Assembly (NCBI RefSeq): GCF_016808335.1
Contig: NC_053138.1
Location: forward strand, 61,100,951-61,164,950
DNA from: Panicum virgatum
Lineage: Eukaryota; Streptophyta; Magnoliopsida; Poales; Poaceae
Length of the DNA: 64,000 bases
Direction: 5' to 3'
Made by a program: the position numbers and the translations under genes. The notes under the pieces were generated by a model. That model was not told the DNA's origin and searched no databases. It saw only the letters and a list, made by a program, of their open reading frames with translations. This document shows positions 1 through 12,100 of the stretch, piece after piece (within the stretch, counting starts at the first letter, position 1; every line of letters begins with the position of its first letter).

Positions 1-214
1 AATTTCAATTAGAACTTAAATGTATTGTTTTTGTCTCATCCAATTTTTGTGGAATAATACTTCACAGCTGCAAGCTACCTACCATTTTCTATGTTACCTG
101 TCAGAACAAGGGGTTCTTCCTCTGTTTCCCTCTTTGACGTGTTCTTTCGTAGTTATTCCTTTTAACATTTGTATTTTATATACAAGGTCACTTATTGGAT
201 TCTTTGTGTTGAAG

Positions 215-3200
215 GCAGTTGGTTACTACAATGCTGGAACAGTGGAGTTCATTGTGGACACTCTATCTGGAGAATTCTACTTTATGGAGATGAATACTCG
301 ACTCCAGGTACTATATATTTATGATCATCTAAGATGTTCATGTATCTTTCATATTGTTGTGCACAGTACTTGATTGACCCTCTTGCTAAAACAAAATCAA
401 CCTTGTGAATCAATCTTTGAAGGTTGAACACCCAGTGACAGAGATGATTGTTGGTCAAGATCTTGTGGAGTGGCAAATACGTGTTGCAAATGGAGAACGC
501 CTACCATTATCACAGGAACAGGTCCCATTAAATGGTACTACCTCAGCAGGAATTCCTGCTGTCATCCAAAACTTTATTAGCTGTTCTGGGCTACTAATAC
601 TACTATATTTCGTTCTGACTGTAAACAGCATTATCCATCTTGTCTAGTAAGGAATCAGAACATTCTCTAAAAGCATATTAGGATTCTTTTGTTTTCCTGT
701 GCAAAATAACTTGGGCACTCTCAGATTCTCTCTTTAAGGAATGTGTTTACACATTGGCCTTTTTATTAATGGCGCTGCCTGAAGTCAGAATACTCCTTAA
801 TTACCTGTGTGCCTTGATTTAGGACATGCATTTGAAGCTAGGATATATGCTGAAAATGTTCCCAGAGGATTTCTTCCTGCAACAGGAACCTTACATCACT
901 ACAGACCTGTTCCTTTGGCCCCAACAGGTAAAATTTAGAAATGTGCTATCATCTGTTGTATTACCAATTAGATTTCAGCATGGCACAAGTAACATATTCT
1001 TGATCAGTAAGAGTTGAAACTGGAGTTGAAGAAGGAGATACTGTCAGCATGCATTATGATCCCATGATAGCCAAACTTGTAGTATGGGGTGAAAGTCGCA
1101 GTGCTGCACTAGTCAAGCTAAAGAACTGTTTGTCAAACTTTCAGGTATGAAATGTTCACCAGAATGACGCAGCAGAGCTTTTGATGCATTATCTATTTGC
1201 ATCTTGTCTTTACCTATAATAGTTAGTTTTTCCAGCCACCCTTGTGCACAGTGATTTAATTGTAATTCTAGTCGTCTTAAAATATTTTACAAACATGTGC
1301 ATAATTTGGTAGAATTAGTCTATATTGCTAGTTTATTTCACGAATTCGGATGCTGTCTTTATTCCTCTGCGATGCTTTTGCCTATATACCATACAAAATT
1401 CAGCATACACTTTCTCTGTGGTGGTTACATACTAAACATTTCAATAGTTCTGAAGAGTGACATTCCATTAATAGTAAACTGCTTTGTACATCTTTTATGA
1501 ATAAATACTTCATGAAACTTCAGAAGTGTAGAAATAGAATCCCAGTCATTTTAATAAGAACCTCCTGTCAACCTTGGTTTATGAATAAACAGATTGCAGG
1601 ATTGCCAACTAATGTTGGTTTTCTCCAAGAACTCGCAAGTCATAGTGCCTTTGAAAAAGGCATTGTCGATACGCATTTCATTGAGCGTTATAAAGATGAT
1701 CTTTTGAGTACTTCTACAAAGGCCTCAGGTGAATCACATGGTGTAGCTGAGCTTGGTGCAATTCTGGCTGCTGCGTGCCTTTGCAAGAAGGATCACATTA
1801 CATCTAAAGAATCAATACGTATGTTAGACTAAACTGTTTTTTTCCTTTCAACAACACCTTTGCTGATATGACCTGTTAATGACATACAATACATACTTTT
1901 CAGGAGCTGACAAGACATTGTCTGTATGGTACAATAATATACCTTTTAGGATGCATCACTCTGCTAGGCAACTTCTGGAATTGGAGTTGGAAGAACATGA
2001 TGGATTCAGTGAGAAACTGCTTAAACTATTCGTTACATATAAGTGTGATGGAACCTACTTCATCGAGGTGATTATATACACTGACAGAAATACCTTTCAA
2101 GTACCTTTTGCATATTTGAACTTGGGTTGATGGAAGCTATGTCAGAAAAATGGTTATCACTATGTGAATAAGCACATACACATGCAACACACCCATCTTA
2201 TTTTTTGTATAGTGAACCTAGCTAGTAAACCAAATTCAGGTGACCAACCTGATGGTTTTACATAATTGATAGTCAAAACGAAGAATATTTGACAGGATAA
2301 CTCATATGACATAACTAGTGGAAGCGACTATTCCTTAATCCATTAGAAATTGGTTTTAACCTTGTGACACCGGAGACAGGACAGTATAATGTATGTTCTC
2401 CACCATATGGACTTCTACAACCGACTTCAACTAAGAAGACTAAGCAAATGGGCTGTAGCATACAATTATACAATCACCTTTCCTTTGGATCAATTTCTTC
2501 GCTAATTATATTTCTTTATTGATCAGACAGAAGAGGGCACTTCTGGTTTTGATGTCAAAGTTGATCACAAGGGTGGCCATGATTTTCGTGTAGATGCTGC
2601 TGGTCTGCAAACTGATGTGACTCTAGCTTATTATTCAAAGGTTAACCTGATACTTTTGTCGCAGGGAACTGGTGCATAAATACTTTCAGATGAATGCAAT
2701 ACCCTCCCTAAATTCTTCACCTTCTTGCAGGATAATAGCAAACATATACACATCTGGCATGGGAAGCACCACTACCATTATAGACAGACTCTGAGAGCTG
2801 AGCACGTAGCTGATGATAGCTCCCAGCCTAGTCATGCTTCTGAGGGGAAGTCACATCCAAAAGGCAGTGTTCTGGCACCGATGGCTGGTTTGGTTGTGAA
2901 GGTTTTGCTTGAAGATGGGGCACAGGTGGAGGCGGGACAGCCTGTCATGGTTATGGAAGCAATGAAGATGGAGGTGTGGATAAACAATCTTCCTGATTAT
3001 GTTCGAAGTATTGGCCAGCTCAATAATGAACGCTAAAATCTATCTTACTCTATTCAGCATGTGGTGAAGGCGCCGCGTGCTGGATATGTAGAGGGCCTGA
3101 AGGTCACTGCTGGCCAACAAGTTTTCGATTCCAGTGTCCTCTTCACAATCAAGGTATGTAGTCTTTTTATTAGATCCTGGAAAGCTTCAAGTTTGACCCC

Positions 3201-3568
3201 TTTTTTTTTGCCACAAGTCACAACATGTTAGCCTAAGTTTCATCGTCACTAGAGAATAGAGAGACCATCAATAGCAATCAAACTTTTAAGAAGGCATTCA
3301 ACTTAGAACATTAACTACAATGGAAGTGTAGAAATCATTAGATGATGGGAGTTGGACGTTTGTATGGTGCAGCATAAGTTGCCGCAGGCATCTGCAGCCA
3401 TGTTCCCTCAGTCTGTGCTCAAAGGCGCGCTGATCTTTCATCCACAAATTGGAATACCCAAGCTTTTCCAAGAGTGCATTCTTTTTGTCTGTTTGCAGTG
3501 CAGGCTTAGAACTCAGCTGATCTCCTCATCTACATTTTCCTGTTTTCCAGGACAACTCTGCAAACTGA
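215..3568 (+). CDS. MCCA: Methylcrotonoyl-CoA carboxylase subunit alpha (biotin-containing), 3' part
   Basis: Biotin carboxylase/biotin carrier subunit of mitochondrial 3-methylcrotonyl-CoA carboxylase, which carboxylates 3-methylcrotonyl-CoA in leucine breakdown. Ten exons join in phase: 215-307, 423-534, 823-927, 1008-1144, 1593-1818, 1904-2067, 2527-2640, 2731-2973, 3058-3153 and 3551-3568 (stop TGA), giving 435 residues. Order: end of the ATP-grasp domain ([37 protein letters not shown]), biotin carboxylase C-terminal domain ([14 protein letters not shown]), a linker with HIHIWHG, then the biotinyl domain ([25 protein letters not shown]). The biotin-accepting lysine codon is 2965-2967. 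An intron splits the biotin motif right after its Glu codon. Plant homologues are about 740 residues, so roughly 300 N-terminal residues, including the transit peptide, lie before the window. The tiny last exon (DNSAN) is the least certain part, and the first acceptor could be 4 bases off. Confidence 0.93.
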
Positions 3569-4108
3569 GATGGAGCGAATACAGTCCTGCCGTGGAGATA
3601 AGATAGGAAAGAAAATTGAAGGAATAAACATCTGGGATCCATCTGCGGGCGAGCAACCAGCTCGGCCATTATCTCCCTGCCCGATCCGGTCGAACCCAAC
3701 ATTCGCCCAACAATTCCATTACGTGTAGTGTACATGAAACTGGTGTCGCATTGTAAATGATGAAAGGGAATAAGCAAATGGAAGCCGATTAGTTTTTCTG
3801 CCAGCGGCAGGCACGCACAATGTTATTACGTTCATCTCCTTCAGATGCTGCTGGGGTATCTTGCATATCCATAATCCGATCAGAGGGGAAAAAAGAATCA
3901 TCCGCATCCATCCGTCCATCTAACTCCAGCTCGACCACGCGATCGATGCACTCTCTCAAATAGTTAGATACTGCCACATGTATTTTTACATCTGCGCTGA
4001 ACCATTTTGAAATACTCGAGTTACATTTATACTCCTAGATACTTCCCTGAAGGCCCTCTCTTTAGAGATGGGATACGTGCAAATTCGATTGATGCTGGAG
4101 GTTCAGCA
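3569..4108. other. 3' flank of the MCCA gene
   Basis: Probable 3' UTR followed by intergenic sequence. I see no convincing coding potential. A minus-strand open frame at 3789-3977 is short and matches no family I recognise. The region ends at the 8-bp target duplication of the hAT element starting at 4117. Confidence 0.4.
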
Positions 4109-4169
4109 CCCAGATACAACGGCGGAACCAGAAAATATTTGAGGGGGGGGGGGGGGGGCAAGAGGCTAA

Positions 4170-4867
4170 CCGTGTGTTTGGTCGCGGGATCAATGGGTTG
4201 GGTTGGATCCAACCCGGTTTTTGGGGACGGAATCGACCCATCTATTGTTTGGTTGCACTTCTGATTTTGGGGACGGAGTGAACCCATTTTATGTTTGGTT
4301 GAAGGAATTAGGAATACGGGTTGGATGGCATGATAACACCGTTAATGAGGGTCCCATTTGCCACTAATGGACCCCACCTGTCAACCTCTCACATTTTTCT
4401 TTTTTCTCTCCCATCTTTTTCCTAAGCCTGACGGGGGGCTGCGCGCAGCTCATCGGGCCCCGCCAACGGCCGGGCTGCGCGGCCCTCGCCGAACCCTTTC
4501 TTCTTCCTCGATTCCTCTCCTCGTGCGCCCAGATCCGGTGACCCTTGGCAGCCGGCCGGCGGCGCGTGGGCTTGGCAGGCGGCAGCGGTCCGGGCGGCGC
4601 GGCGGCGGTCCGAGCGGTTGCGAGCTGGAGCGGCTCCTACCGTCCCGGCCGCGAGCGACGAACGAAGGTGATGAACGGAGGCGCGCGCGAGGACAGAACC
4701 CAGTTGGGTTCGCTCCGTCCGCCACTTTTCGGAGGACGGAGCCAACCCGCATCTGGGCGGAATATTCCCTTATGGAGTTAACCCAACCCTCCCGTCTTCC
4801 ATCGAAACAACCGCGAGGACGGGTCCGCTCCGACCCGGCTCGCTCCGCTCTCCAACCAAACACACGG
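4170..4867. mobile_element. PIF/Harbinger-type non-autonomous element
   Basis: Terminal inverted repeats of at least 13 bp (CCGTGTGTTTGGT at the left, ACCAAACACACGG at the right) are flanked by a 3-bp TAA target duplication at 4167-4169 and 4868-4870, which is typical of PIF/Harbinger (Tourist-like) elements. The 698-bp interior is GC-rich and gives several overlapping open frames on both strands, none resembling a protein family. It is nested in the hAT element 4117-5849. Confidence 0.8.
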
Positions 4868-5040
4868 TAAGTCAACATATATTCATTGGATATGGAGAAT
4901 ACAATGATTAGGTGTACTTGACAGTTGACACCAAATTTTCATTGTTCATTCATGCAGCCAGGAACCATATTACAAAAGGTAGCTACACTTTACAAAAGGG
5001 TGGGCTAGTGAAAACAAACGATTTCATTTTAGTCGAACTT

Positions 5041-5400
5041 TGCGGTTCTTCTTCGCATAGAGATCATCAATAATTGAATCTGTCGTGAACTTAATAGCAA
5101 TCTCCCTCTCAATATAGATTAACATGCAATTCCTTAGAAATTCATCTTCTATTTTGTTGCGAAGTCTTGTCTTGAGAAGTTTCATTGCTGAAAATGCACG
5201 CTCTGTCGTTGCCTGCTTGGAGCCTCATCTTCAAGTACAACATTTTCATTAGATTGAGGGTTCTGATCCTGATCAGCCAAATCATCTTGCCCTTGTACTT
5301 GTAGATCCCCAACTGCACCTTCAATCTTCTTGTAAAATGAAAGAAGTGTCTGTGTCTTTCTTTTTGACTTAGCCGTGATTTCCTAAAAAGGTCAAGGGAT
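5041..5400 (-). pseudogene. hAT transposase remnant (N-terminus fused to dimerisation domain)
   Basis: Read on the minus strand, 5400-5222 encodes a polar N-terminal segment (SKRKTQTLLSFYKKIE, then QDDLADQDQNPQSNENV) like the start of plant TTF-type/ZMYM1-like hAT transposases. From 5211 to 5041 it encodes the C-terminal hAT dimerisation motif (TTERAFSAMKLLKTRLRN, then DEFLRNCMLIYIEREIA). The two meet at about 5212-5222 in different frames, so the catalytic middle is missing and the fusion is out of frame. This is an internal-deletion derivative. Confidence 0.8.
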
Positions 5401-5944
5401 CAAGGTCAAGGCATAATTTTTAGCTTAGCTACACACGATTGTACAGCCTACAAATCCATTCCTTGCATTAATCAAGAAAATAAAAAAGGATTGGAGGAAT
5501 ATATTGGGGAAAGGGATGGTGCAGGGTGCCTGCTGCTGCTGCAGGTTGCCTTCTACCTCCGCACAATGCTCCGGCCCGGCGTCGTCGAGGCTCGCGATTT
5601 CACCTGCCGGCGGGGAGGGAGAGCCAATAGCGATGGCGGCGGCCGGCGCCCGGTTGCGCCACTGCGACCATGCGGCGCGTCTGGCTGCGGCGGCGTCCGC
5701 TTGCAGCTCGTTGCTTGTTTGGGCTATCTACTAGGGATTGCAACGTGGGCTGGGTTGCTAACTGGACATTGGGCTTCCAAACAACAGGGGGTGTTAATTT
5801 TTTTTTTTTGCATGGGGGGGGGGGGGGCACGGCCCCTGTTCCGCCGTTGCCCAGATATCCATCTTATTTTCGGAATATTGGACAGCAAATTGCAAACCTC
5901 CTATTATGTCAGTCTTAGAAGTCTCAACAGGTGTTTTATAAGTA

Positions 5945-6091
5945 CTCCATCTGTTCTAAATTATTAGTCATTCTGATTTTCTACATACATTAATTTTACT
6001 ATACATCCAGACACGAGAGATATGTCAGATGCATAACAAAAATTATTCATCTAGAGAAACTAAAATGACTAATAATTTTAGACAAAGGGAG
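5945..6091. mobile_element. Stowaway-type MITE
   Basis: A 147-bp element with inverted ends (CTCCATCTGTTCTAAATTATTAG / CTAATAATTTTAGACAAAGGGAG) between TA target duplications at 5943-5944 and 6092-6093. It has no coding capacity. Confidence 0.8.
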
Positions 6092-6216
6092 TATTGAATA
6101 ACATGTTTCATCAGCAAAATTGCTGATTTAGCAATATTTATGAGGAGAAATGAGAGAGAGTTTAATGTGATGAGATTGAAGTTTCATTTTATAAAACTCA
6201 GCTGGTACAATTAGTA

Positions 6217-6446
6217 CTCCTGTTCTAAAATATTGGTCGTTTGACTTTTTAGACATCAAGTTTGGGCACTTGTCTTAATCAAAAATTTATGCAAAATATC
6301 ATTTCTTTTGTTGTGAGTTACTTTATTAATACAAAATCTTCAAAAATAACTTAAATTTGGCAATGTTTGTATAATTTTTTTGAATAAAACGAGTGGTTAA
6401 ATTTAAAGTAAAAAATCAAACGAACTACAATTTGGAACGGAAGTAG
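6217..6446. mobile_element. Stowaway-type MITE
   Basis: About 230 bp, beginning CTCCTGTTCTAAAATATTGG and ending with a degenerate complement (TTTGGAACGGAAGTAG). TA duplications flank it at 6215-6216 and 6447-6448. The ends are more diverged than in the element at 5945. Confidence 0.65.
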
Positions 6447-6890
6447 TATAATCAATTTAGTGAGTGTCGTGCACGGCGGCGGCGGAGGCGTCAGAGTTCA
6501 AGTCCCCCTGGAGCAGCACGAAAGCGACGGTACGCTCACTCGGTCAGACATGGCACCGCCGGCCGGCCGGCGGGCATGCACGGAACCACTGCGACGTGTG
6601 CACAGTACATGGCCGGATCGCCGCGTATGTATACGTACGTAGCTACGGAGTAGAAGCAACGGAGGGCCTATCTGATGCGCTCGGCCTCGGGGTTTCCAGC
6701 CCGGCCGCACGTGTGCAGGAGGGCCTATCTGGCGTGCGTGGCGGCGACGCCTCTCGCGTCGATCCGCGATGGTCAAACAAGAACCGGCCGGCCGTGGAAC
6801 GTGTCGTTCAAGATGTCCAATCTTACGACATCGCAAGTGGCGACCATGGATTCTAGTTGAAGTCTTGAAGAGAGAAAGAGGACGATTATA
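6447..6890. other. Intergenic GC-rich stretch between MITEs
   Basis: GC-rich sequence with open frames on both strands (for example 6464-6856 +, 6498-6836 -) that look like shadows of base composition. I recognise no motif and no gene. Confidence 0.3.
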
Positions 6891-7128
6891 CTCTCTATCT
6901 ACTACATATTTGGTTTATTCTAAGTCAATTTGACTAATTTTGACTAAATCTATAGAAATATATAGCAAAAACTATACTACCCAACAAGTATACTATCAAC
7001 GTATACTTTACGGCGGATTCAGAAATAAATATGGTATTATAAATATTATTATTTCTAAATTCGATCAAAATTTACAAAGCTTTAGTTAAGACAAACCTAA
7101 TATGGCATGTAAATAAAAATAGATGGAG
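6891..7128. mobile_element. Stowaway-type MITE
   Basis: A 238-bp element. Its left end CTCTCTATCTAC and right end TAGATGGAG are imperfectly complementary, and TA duplications sit at 6889-6890 and 7129-7130. Its interior resembles the next element at 7251, so the two belong to one family. Confidence 0.65.
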
Positions 7129-7250
7129 TATATGCAATGCAAATTTTGAGCTCATGCTCCCGGAAGGTAGGAGCACACAGGTGCATAATTTAATTTCCGT
7201 AACATGCAATTAATCATTAGTTTTTTTAACGCAATTTAGTCACTCAAATA

Positions 7251-7502
7251 CTTCTTTCGTTTTTATTTATATGTCGTATTAGATTTATTCTAAATTAAAT
7301 TTGACTAATTTGGACTATGTCTAATGAAAAATATAGTAACAACTATACTATCCAACATATGCACTATCTATATATAATTCGTGGTGGATTTAATGAGATA
7401 AATTTAGTATTATAAATATTATTATTTTTTCCTATAAATTTGATTAAAGTTTGTTAAATTTGACTTAAGACAAATCTGATAAGTAAATAATATCCCAGGA
7501 AG
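7251..7502. mobile_element. Stowaway-type MITE
   Basis: A 252-bp element. Left end CTTCTTTCGTTTTTATTTAT; right end AAATAATATCCCAGGAAG. TA duplications are at 7249-7250 and 7503-7504. The interior (TTTGACTAATTT, CAACTATACTA, GATAAATTTAGTATT) parallels 6891-7128. Confidence 0.6.
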
Positions 7503-7921
7503 TATCAACCGTTTGTAAATGTGGCCAGCTTGATGGGATGCATGTATAAAAACGCCAGTACCTGTGTCAACGTGTCGTCATGCTTGGAGATGATAACATT
7601 ATTTGTATCGATAGGCCTAGCTTGATTTGATCCCGCAGACGTACAAGCAAACAAGAAGCGTCATTTAAGGTGTCGTAAAACATTTTGCCCGAATGACCTT
7701 TTTTAATTTTTTGACTTTGCTGCTCCACGTCAAATCCAGTTGAAACGATCATTGCGTGTTGACTCGATATCAGAGTTTTAGATATACTGCTCATCAAGAA
7801 GGGTATACTTTTCCTCATGACCTAGTAGCATTTGCAGCCTTTTAACCTCCATATGTGGCATTTGAAAAATGAACAATGCGATGCAATGTAACTGATTATA
7901 AATAAAATTTAAGAAAATATA
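7503..7921. other. Intergenic sequence, no gene seen
   Basis: AT-rich intergenic DNA. A minus-strand open frame of 83 codons at 7567-7818 shows no recognisable domain and no splice context. Confidence 0.3.
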
Positions 7922-8159
7922 CTTTTCAAATTTTAAATCATGCAAACTTTCTTGAAGAGTCAAATTATTTTATATTAATTAAAATTATCAAAATATTACA
8001 AAATTTATATCACCGAATAGATATATAATAAAAGTATATTTATTAATGATATTTATGTGGTATCATAAATGTTAGTTTTATTATATAAATTTTGTCAAAT
8101 TTGAAATATTTTAACTCTTCAAAAAAGTTAGAGTGACTTATAGTTTAAAATGAAGGGAG
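7922..8159. mobile_element. Decayed Stowaway-like MITE
   Basis: The two halves are imperfect inverted complements. CTTTTCAAATTTTAAATCAT at the left pairs with TTTAAAATGAAGGGAG at the right, and CTTGAAGAGTC pairs internally with AACTCTTCAAAA. A TA precedes the left end, but the right flank reads CA, so the duplication has decayed. Confidence 0.45.
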
Positions 8160-9192
8160 CAGCACACTACCATCACACATGAAGGAAATGTAAAAGATTA
8201 CACTTCCTATCCCTCGCACCCGCCTTGGGCACATTAAATTCCTTTATTTCTCTTATAGAAACAAAAGAAATTCCTTTTCTGTTCGTGGGAAAAAAGGAAA
8301 AGAAATTCGTTTTGATTAAATTCCTTTTCTGTTCTGACGCGCCCCTTGGCTGGGAAGCCACATATATCAATGTTGAAAACGTGGTTTAATCCTTGTCATT
8401 TATTGCTGGAAATTCCCCTTTTCAGTCCTGACAATCGGTAACACCACGGGCCAAACTTTTGGAACTCCTGTCTTGCACTGCTGGCCTGCTCCGGCGTTCG
8501 GCATCCTCGCACCAAACCCGCCTCGCCGGCGCCGCAGCCACGTCCTCCCGGCTCCCACCTCCGCCTCTCTCGTCCCACAGCGTCCCCTCACCGGAGCGGC
8601 GTCACCTCGAATTTCCCGCTTCACTCCCAGACCTCCTCGCCATCCTGCTCTGTCCCCTCCCTGGTACTGGAGCTGGAGCTGCAGATCCACCGGACCTGGC
8701 GACCGGTTCCTCCTCCCTCCGCTGGTAAGCACACGCCCTCGCTTGCTCCGGAGGAATCCCCCTTACTCCTATCAGAGCTAGCTAGTCTGTCTGGTTGCAG
8801 CCAAATCCAAATCCGAATCTTTCCCTAACGTGAGAGAGACAAGTGAACCATATAAACTAAAGTAATACATTTTGCATGAGAAAGTATAGTTTTTGTGATG
8901 TTGTTTTCGAGGTTTAGGCTCTATAAGTAAGTCTGCATTGGGACTGTCCTACCTAAGTTCATGTCCCAAGATTTTTATGCGCTCTCTTCCTTCGATTCCG
9001 CGTGAATTCCGCCCCTTTACGCCATTGCCTTCCTGTTTGTGTTTGCAGAATTTGCGACCTTGGCCTCTGCCCCCGACGGCGGAGAGGTCCTGTGGAGAGC
9101 TTCGCTGCTCCATCCAACATTGTGGTGGCTGCAAGTCTCCGACAAGGGAGGAAAGTTGAGTTCTTGGAAGTCGGAGGCCGGTCCCGGCCGCG
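8160..9192 (+). promoter_or_regulatory. Upstream region and 5' UTR of the kinase gene, with a 5' UTR intron
   Basis: An AT-rich stretch to about 8440 is followed by a C-rich stretch typical of a grass 5' UTR. GTAAGC at 8725 and the acceptor GTTTGCAG ending at 9048 define a likely intron 8725-9048 inside the leader, so the ATG at 9193 lies in the second transcribed exon. The transcription start cannot be fixed from sequence alone. Confidence 0.5.
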
Positions 9193-12100
9193 ATGGCGTC
9201 GAGCGGCGCGTCGGCGGCGGCGAAGAACGAGGCCTACGTGCGGGCCGACAAGATCGACCTGGAGAGCCTGGACCTCCAGCTGGAGAAGCAGCTGGCCAAG
9301 ACCTGGGAGAAGCACAAGGGCAAGTCCGTCCAGGGGCCCCGGGAGGACTGGGAGATCGACCTCGCCAAGCTCGAGATTCGGTACGTCATCGCGCAGGGCA
9401 CCTACGGCACGGTGTATCGCGGCACGTACGATGGGCAGGATGTCGCAGGTACCCAGTTTTTCTCATTGTTCTTTGTTTCGGGTGTCCGGCCACATGAGAT
9501 GAAATTATTCAGTCTTGGAATTCTAGATTTCCAGTAAAAGTTCAATGGTTTACTTTGGTTAGACGACGTAATTCTATTCAATTGGCACATGTACATGAAT
9601 GCATCAGCTAGGACTTAAATATTTTCCGTGACAGGAATATCCTAGTTCCATTAACAGGAAAAGCTAGCTCTTATTATGTGATCTGAATATTTATAGTTCC
9701 TTTTCCTCTTCTATCATTGGATACCTGTTCTAGCAAATAGTTGGCTCCGCTGTGTTTCATGTTCCATATTGTCGTGGGATTTTGAGGGTACCCACAGCCG
9801 GGTGGCGGAGCGCACCCGCCTATTCCCAGTGAGGGAGGACTCGGGGAAGTACTAGGCGGTTAGGCTAATCTAGCACGGAGGCAAGCACACATGAACTCAC
9901 GATTTAGAGTGGTTCGGGCCGCCGGAGCGTAATACCCTACATCCACTGGGAGAAGTATTGTTCTTGGTTGTGTATGAACCTATCCTCTGCCGGGCCTTGG
10001 CCTTTTTTCAGCCCTTCCTCCTTCTAGCGGGCGCCCTCCCTTTTATAGATCAAGGGGTGCGGATACATTGGTCGTTGAGGCCCCGACAGGTGGGCCCAAC
10101 GCGACTATGTAGCATACTGCGCAGAGTACTTAAATGTCTACAGTAGTTGTGAATCTTTTCTCTGATTTGCTTCGATGCCCTGCTGGCGTTCTGACTCAAG
10201 GAGGTCTTCTTCTCTTGTCCCGTCAGCAAGGTGTCCGTTGGGGAAACGTAGCTTGCGGCGTGGCCTGTTGAGGCTATTATGTAGGCGTCATAATGGGTGA
10301 AGCCGAGCCGTCGTGTCCATCTGTCATGGCAGACTGGCAGGCGCGGCGTGGGCGGCGCCAGCGGCTCCACTACACGTCTTGGTAATACGCGATCAATAGT
10401 GTCCCCTGGTCAAAGACTTGTCTCGGCTTCTGCTATATCAATGCGGACGCCCACCTACCGCAATGAATGCAGTGGAAGGTGAATCTTTAGTATGGAGACC
10501 AAGTGGCCTTATATACGTGTCTGTGCTTGCAGACACGTGGCAGCTCCGAACCTCCCCGGGGCGGGGTGTCAATTCCTTCCCTTAGTGAGGGGTCCGGTTA
10601 CTATATAGGGGTCCGGGACTCCATGGGGGGTCCGGGACTCCGCGGGGGTCCGGACCTCCACGGAAGGTCCGGAGCTTCCGGCTGTTCGGGCTGAGCGCCT
10701 GCTTTTCCCGAACACGTGGTGCCCCCAGACCCTTCCCAGCCAGGGGACGGGTCCGGGACCGTTGTTGGGTGAACAGGGTTCCGGACCGCGGGGTTCCGGC
10801 TGTTCGGACGTAGTCAAGGATAACCACAAGGCTCCTGCCTAGACACAGCAAGAGGGGATACCCCAGTCCTGGGGTACCGACACATATGTTCTTTATGGAA
10901 AATAGAACTCTCATGTCTACACGTGTCAAATGTGTAGTCATATATGCGTTTTTACTCGAGTGATGTGCTATGGTTATGTGGTGCTGACTTATCTCTTTCC
11001 ACTAGTTTATGTGTGTCAAGTATTGCACGTTTGTGGATTTAGGTTTTTCTTTTACTCGAGGTTCTGATCGTGAATTCTTAAAACCTAAAATACTTGTGAG
11101 AGAAGGGAAATTGCCAAGATAACTTCATTTCGTTAGGTGTCTGCTTTGTGCTTTGGTTGCATCTATGATCTCAGCTTATTCAGTTGTCCTGTTCCTGAAC
11201 TCTCTTGTTACACAGGACCGAGATGCTGTACATCTGTCACCATACCTCTTTTTTAGCCTTGTAGACAAATGGATAGCTTTCTTGAACAACATATTATCAA
11301 ATTGATGAAGTTATATGAAATTGTTTATATTACTGTTGAGTCCGATATTTAACAAATTATCAATAGCAAGTGCAATAACACTGTCCTGATCTTCTCATGT
11401 GCTTTAGCTCACTCTGTTTTTTCCCCCCTCATGATACCTACAGTAAAACTGTTGGATTGGGGTGAAGATGGCTTTGCAACGGAAGCTGAAACTGCTAAAC
11501 TGCGAGCATCATTTAAACAGGAGGTTGCGGTCTGGCATGAGCTCAACCATCCAAATGTTACAAAGGTGAACATTTCAGCTTTGTGTGTTTTAGCAGTATG
11601 TGACACCCTTGGGGACTTTCTGTGCAATGTTTATTCAGGACTGTCACTTTTTGGTGCTGTCTTTGCTCTTCAGTAGTAGCTTTCTTCTTGTGGTCCACTT
11701 ACATAGTTTGTTTACTCTTTACTTTCTTTCTTGCAGTTCATTGGTGCATCAATGGGTACTGCAGACCTTAAGATTCCAGCCAATAGTTCTAGCAGTGGTG
11801 CGCGCACTGAGCTGCCGCCAAGAGCATGTTGTGTTGTGGTAGAATATCTTGCTGGTGGAACACTAAAACAATATCTAATAAAGAACAGGAGAAGGAAGCT
11901 TGCATACAAGGTTGTGGTTCAGATAGCATTGGATCTGGCCAGAGGGTAAGCAAGCTATATAAAACCCTGTTTTGTTCAGGAGTTGGGTAAAGTTGCTTTC
12001 ATGCATTTCCTTATATTAAATCTTATGATGACCATTTCTTTTGTTCTTTTTGCAGATTGAGCTACCTGCACTCAAGAAAGATAGTTCATCGGGATGTTAA

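Larger units (their letters stand above)
4117..5849 (-). mobile_element. Internally deleted hAT element with nested MITE
   Basis: The element is bounded by inverted repeats (CAACGGCGGAAC at the left; GTTCCGCCGTTG at the right) and by a perfect 8-bp target duplication CCCAGATA at 4109-4116 and 5850-5857, the hallmark of hAT insertions. G-rich homopolymers sit just inside both ends (about 4141-4158 and 5814-5827). It carries a minus-strand remnant of a hAT transposase gene at 5041-5400 and a Harbinger-type MITE at 4170-4867. It lies about 550 bp downstream of the MCCA stop codon. At 1.7 kb, of which 0.7 kb is the MITE, it cannot be autonomous. Confidence 0.85.

Noticed and set aside
3789..3977. 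A 62-codon minus-strand frame downstream of MCCA
   Set aside because: Short, no recognised domain, and overlaps the probable 3' UTR of MCCA.
4358..4878. Overlapping long open frames on both strands (up to 170 codons)
   Set aside because: They lie inside the TAA-flanked Harbinger-type element, are driven by GC-rich composition, and show no family motif.
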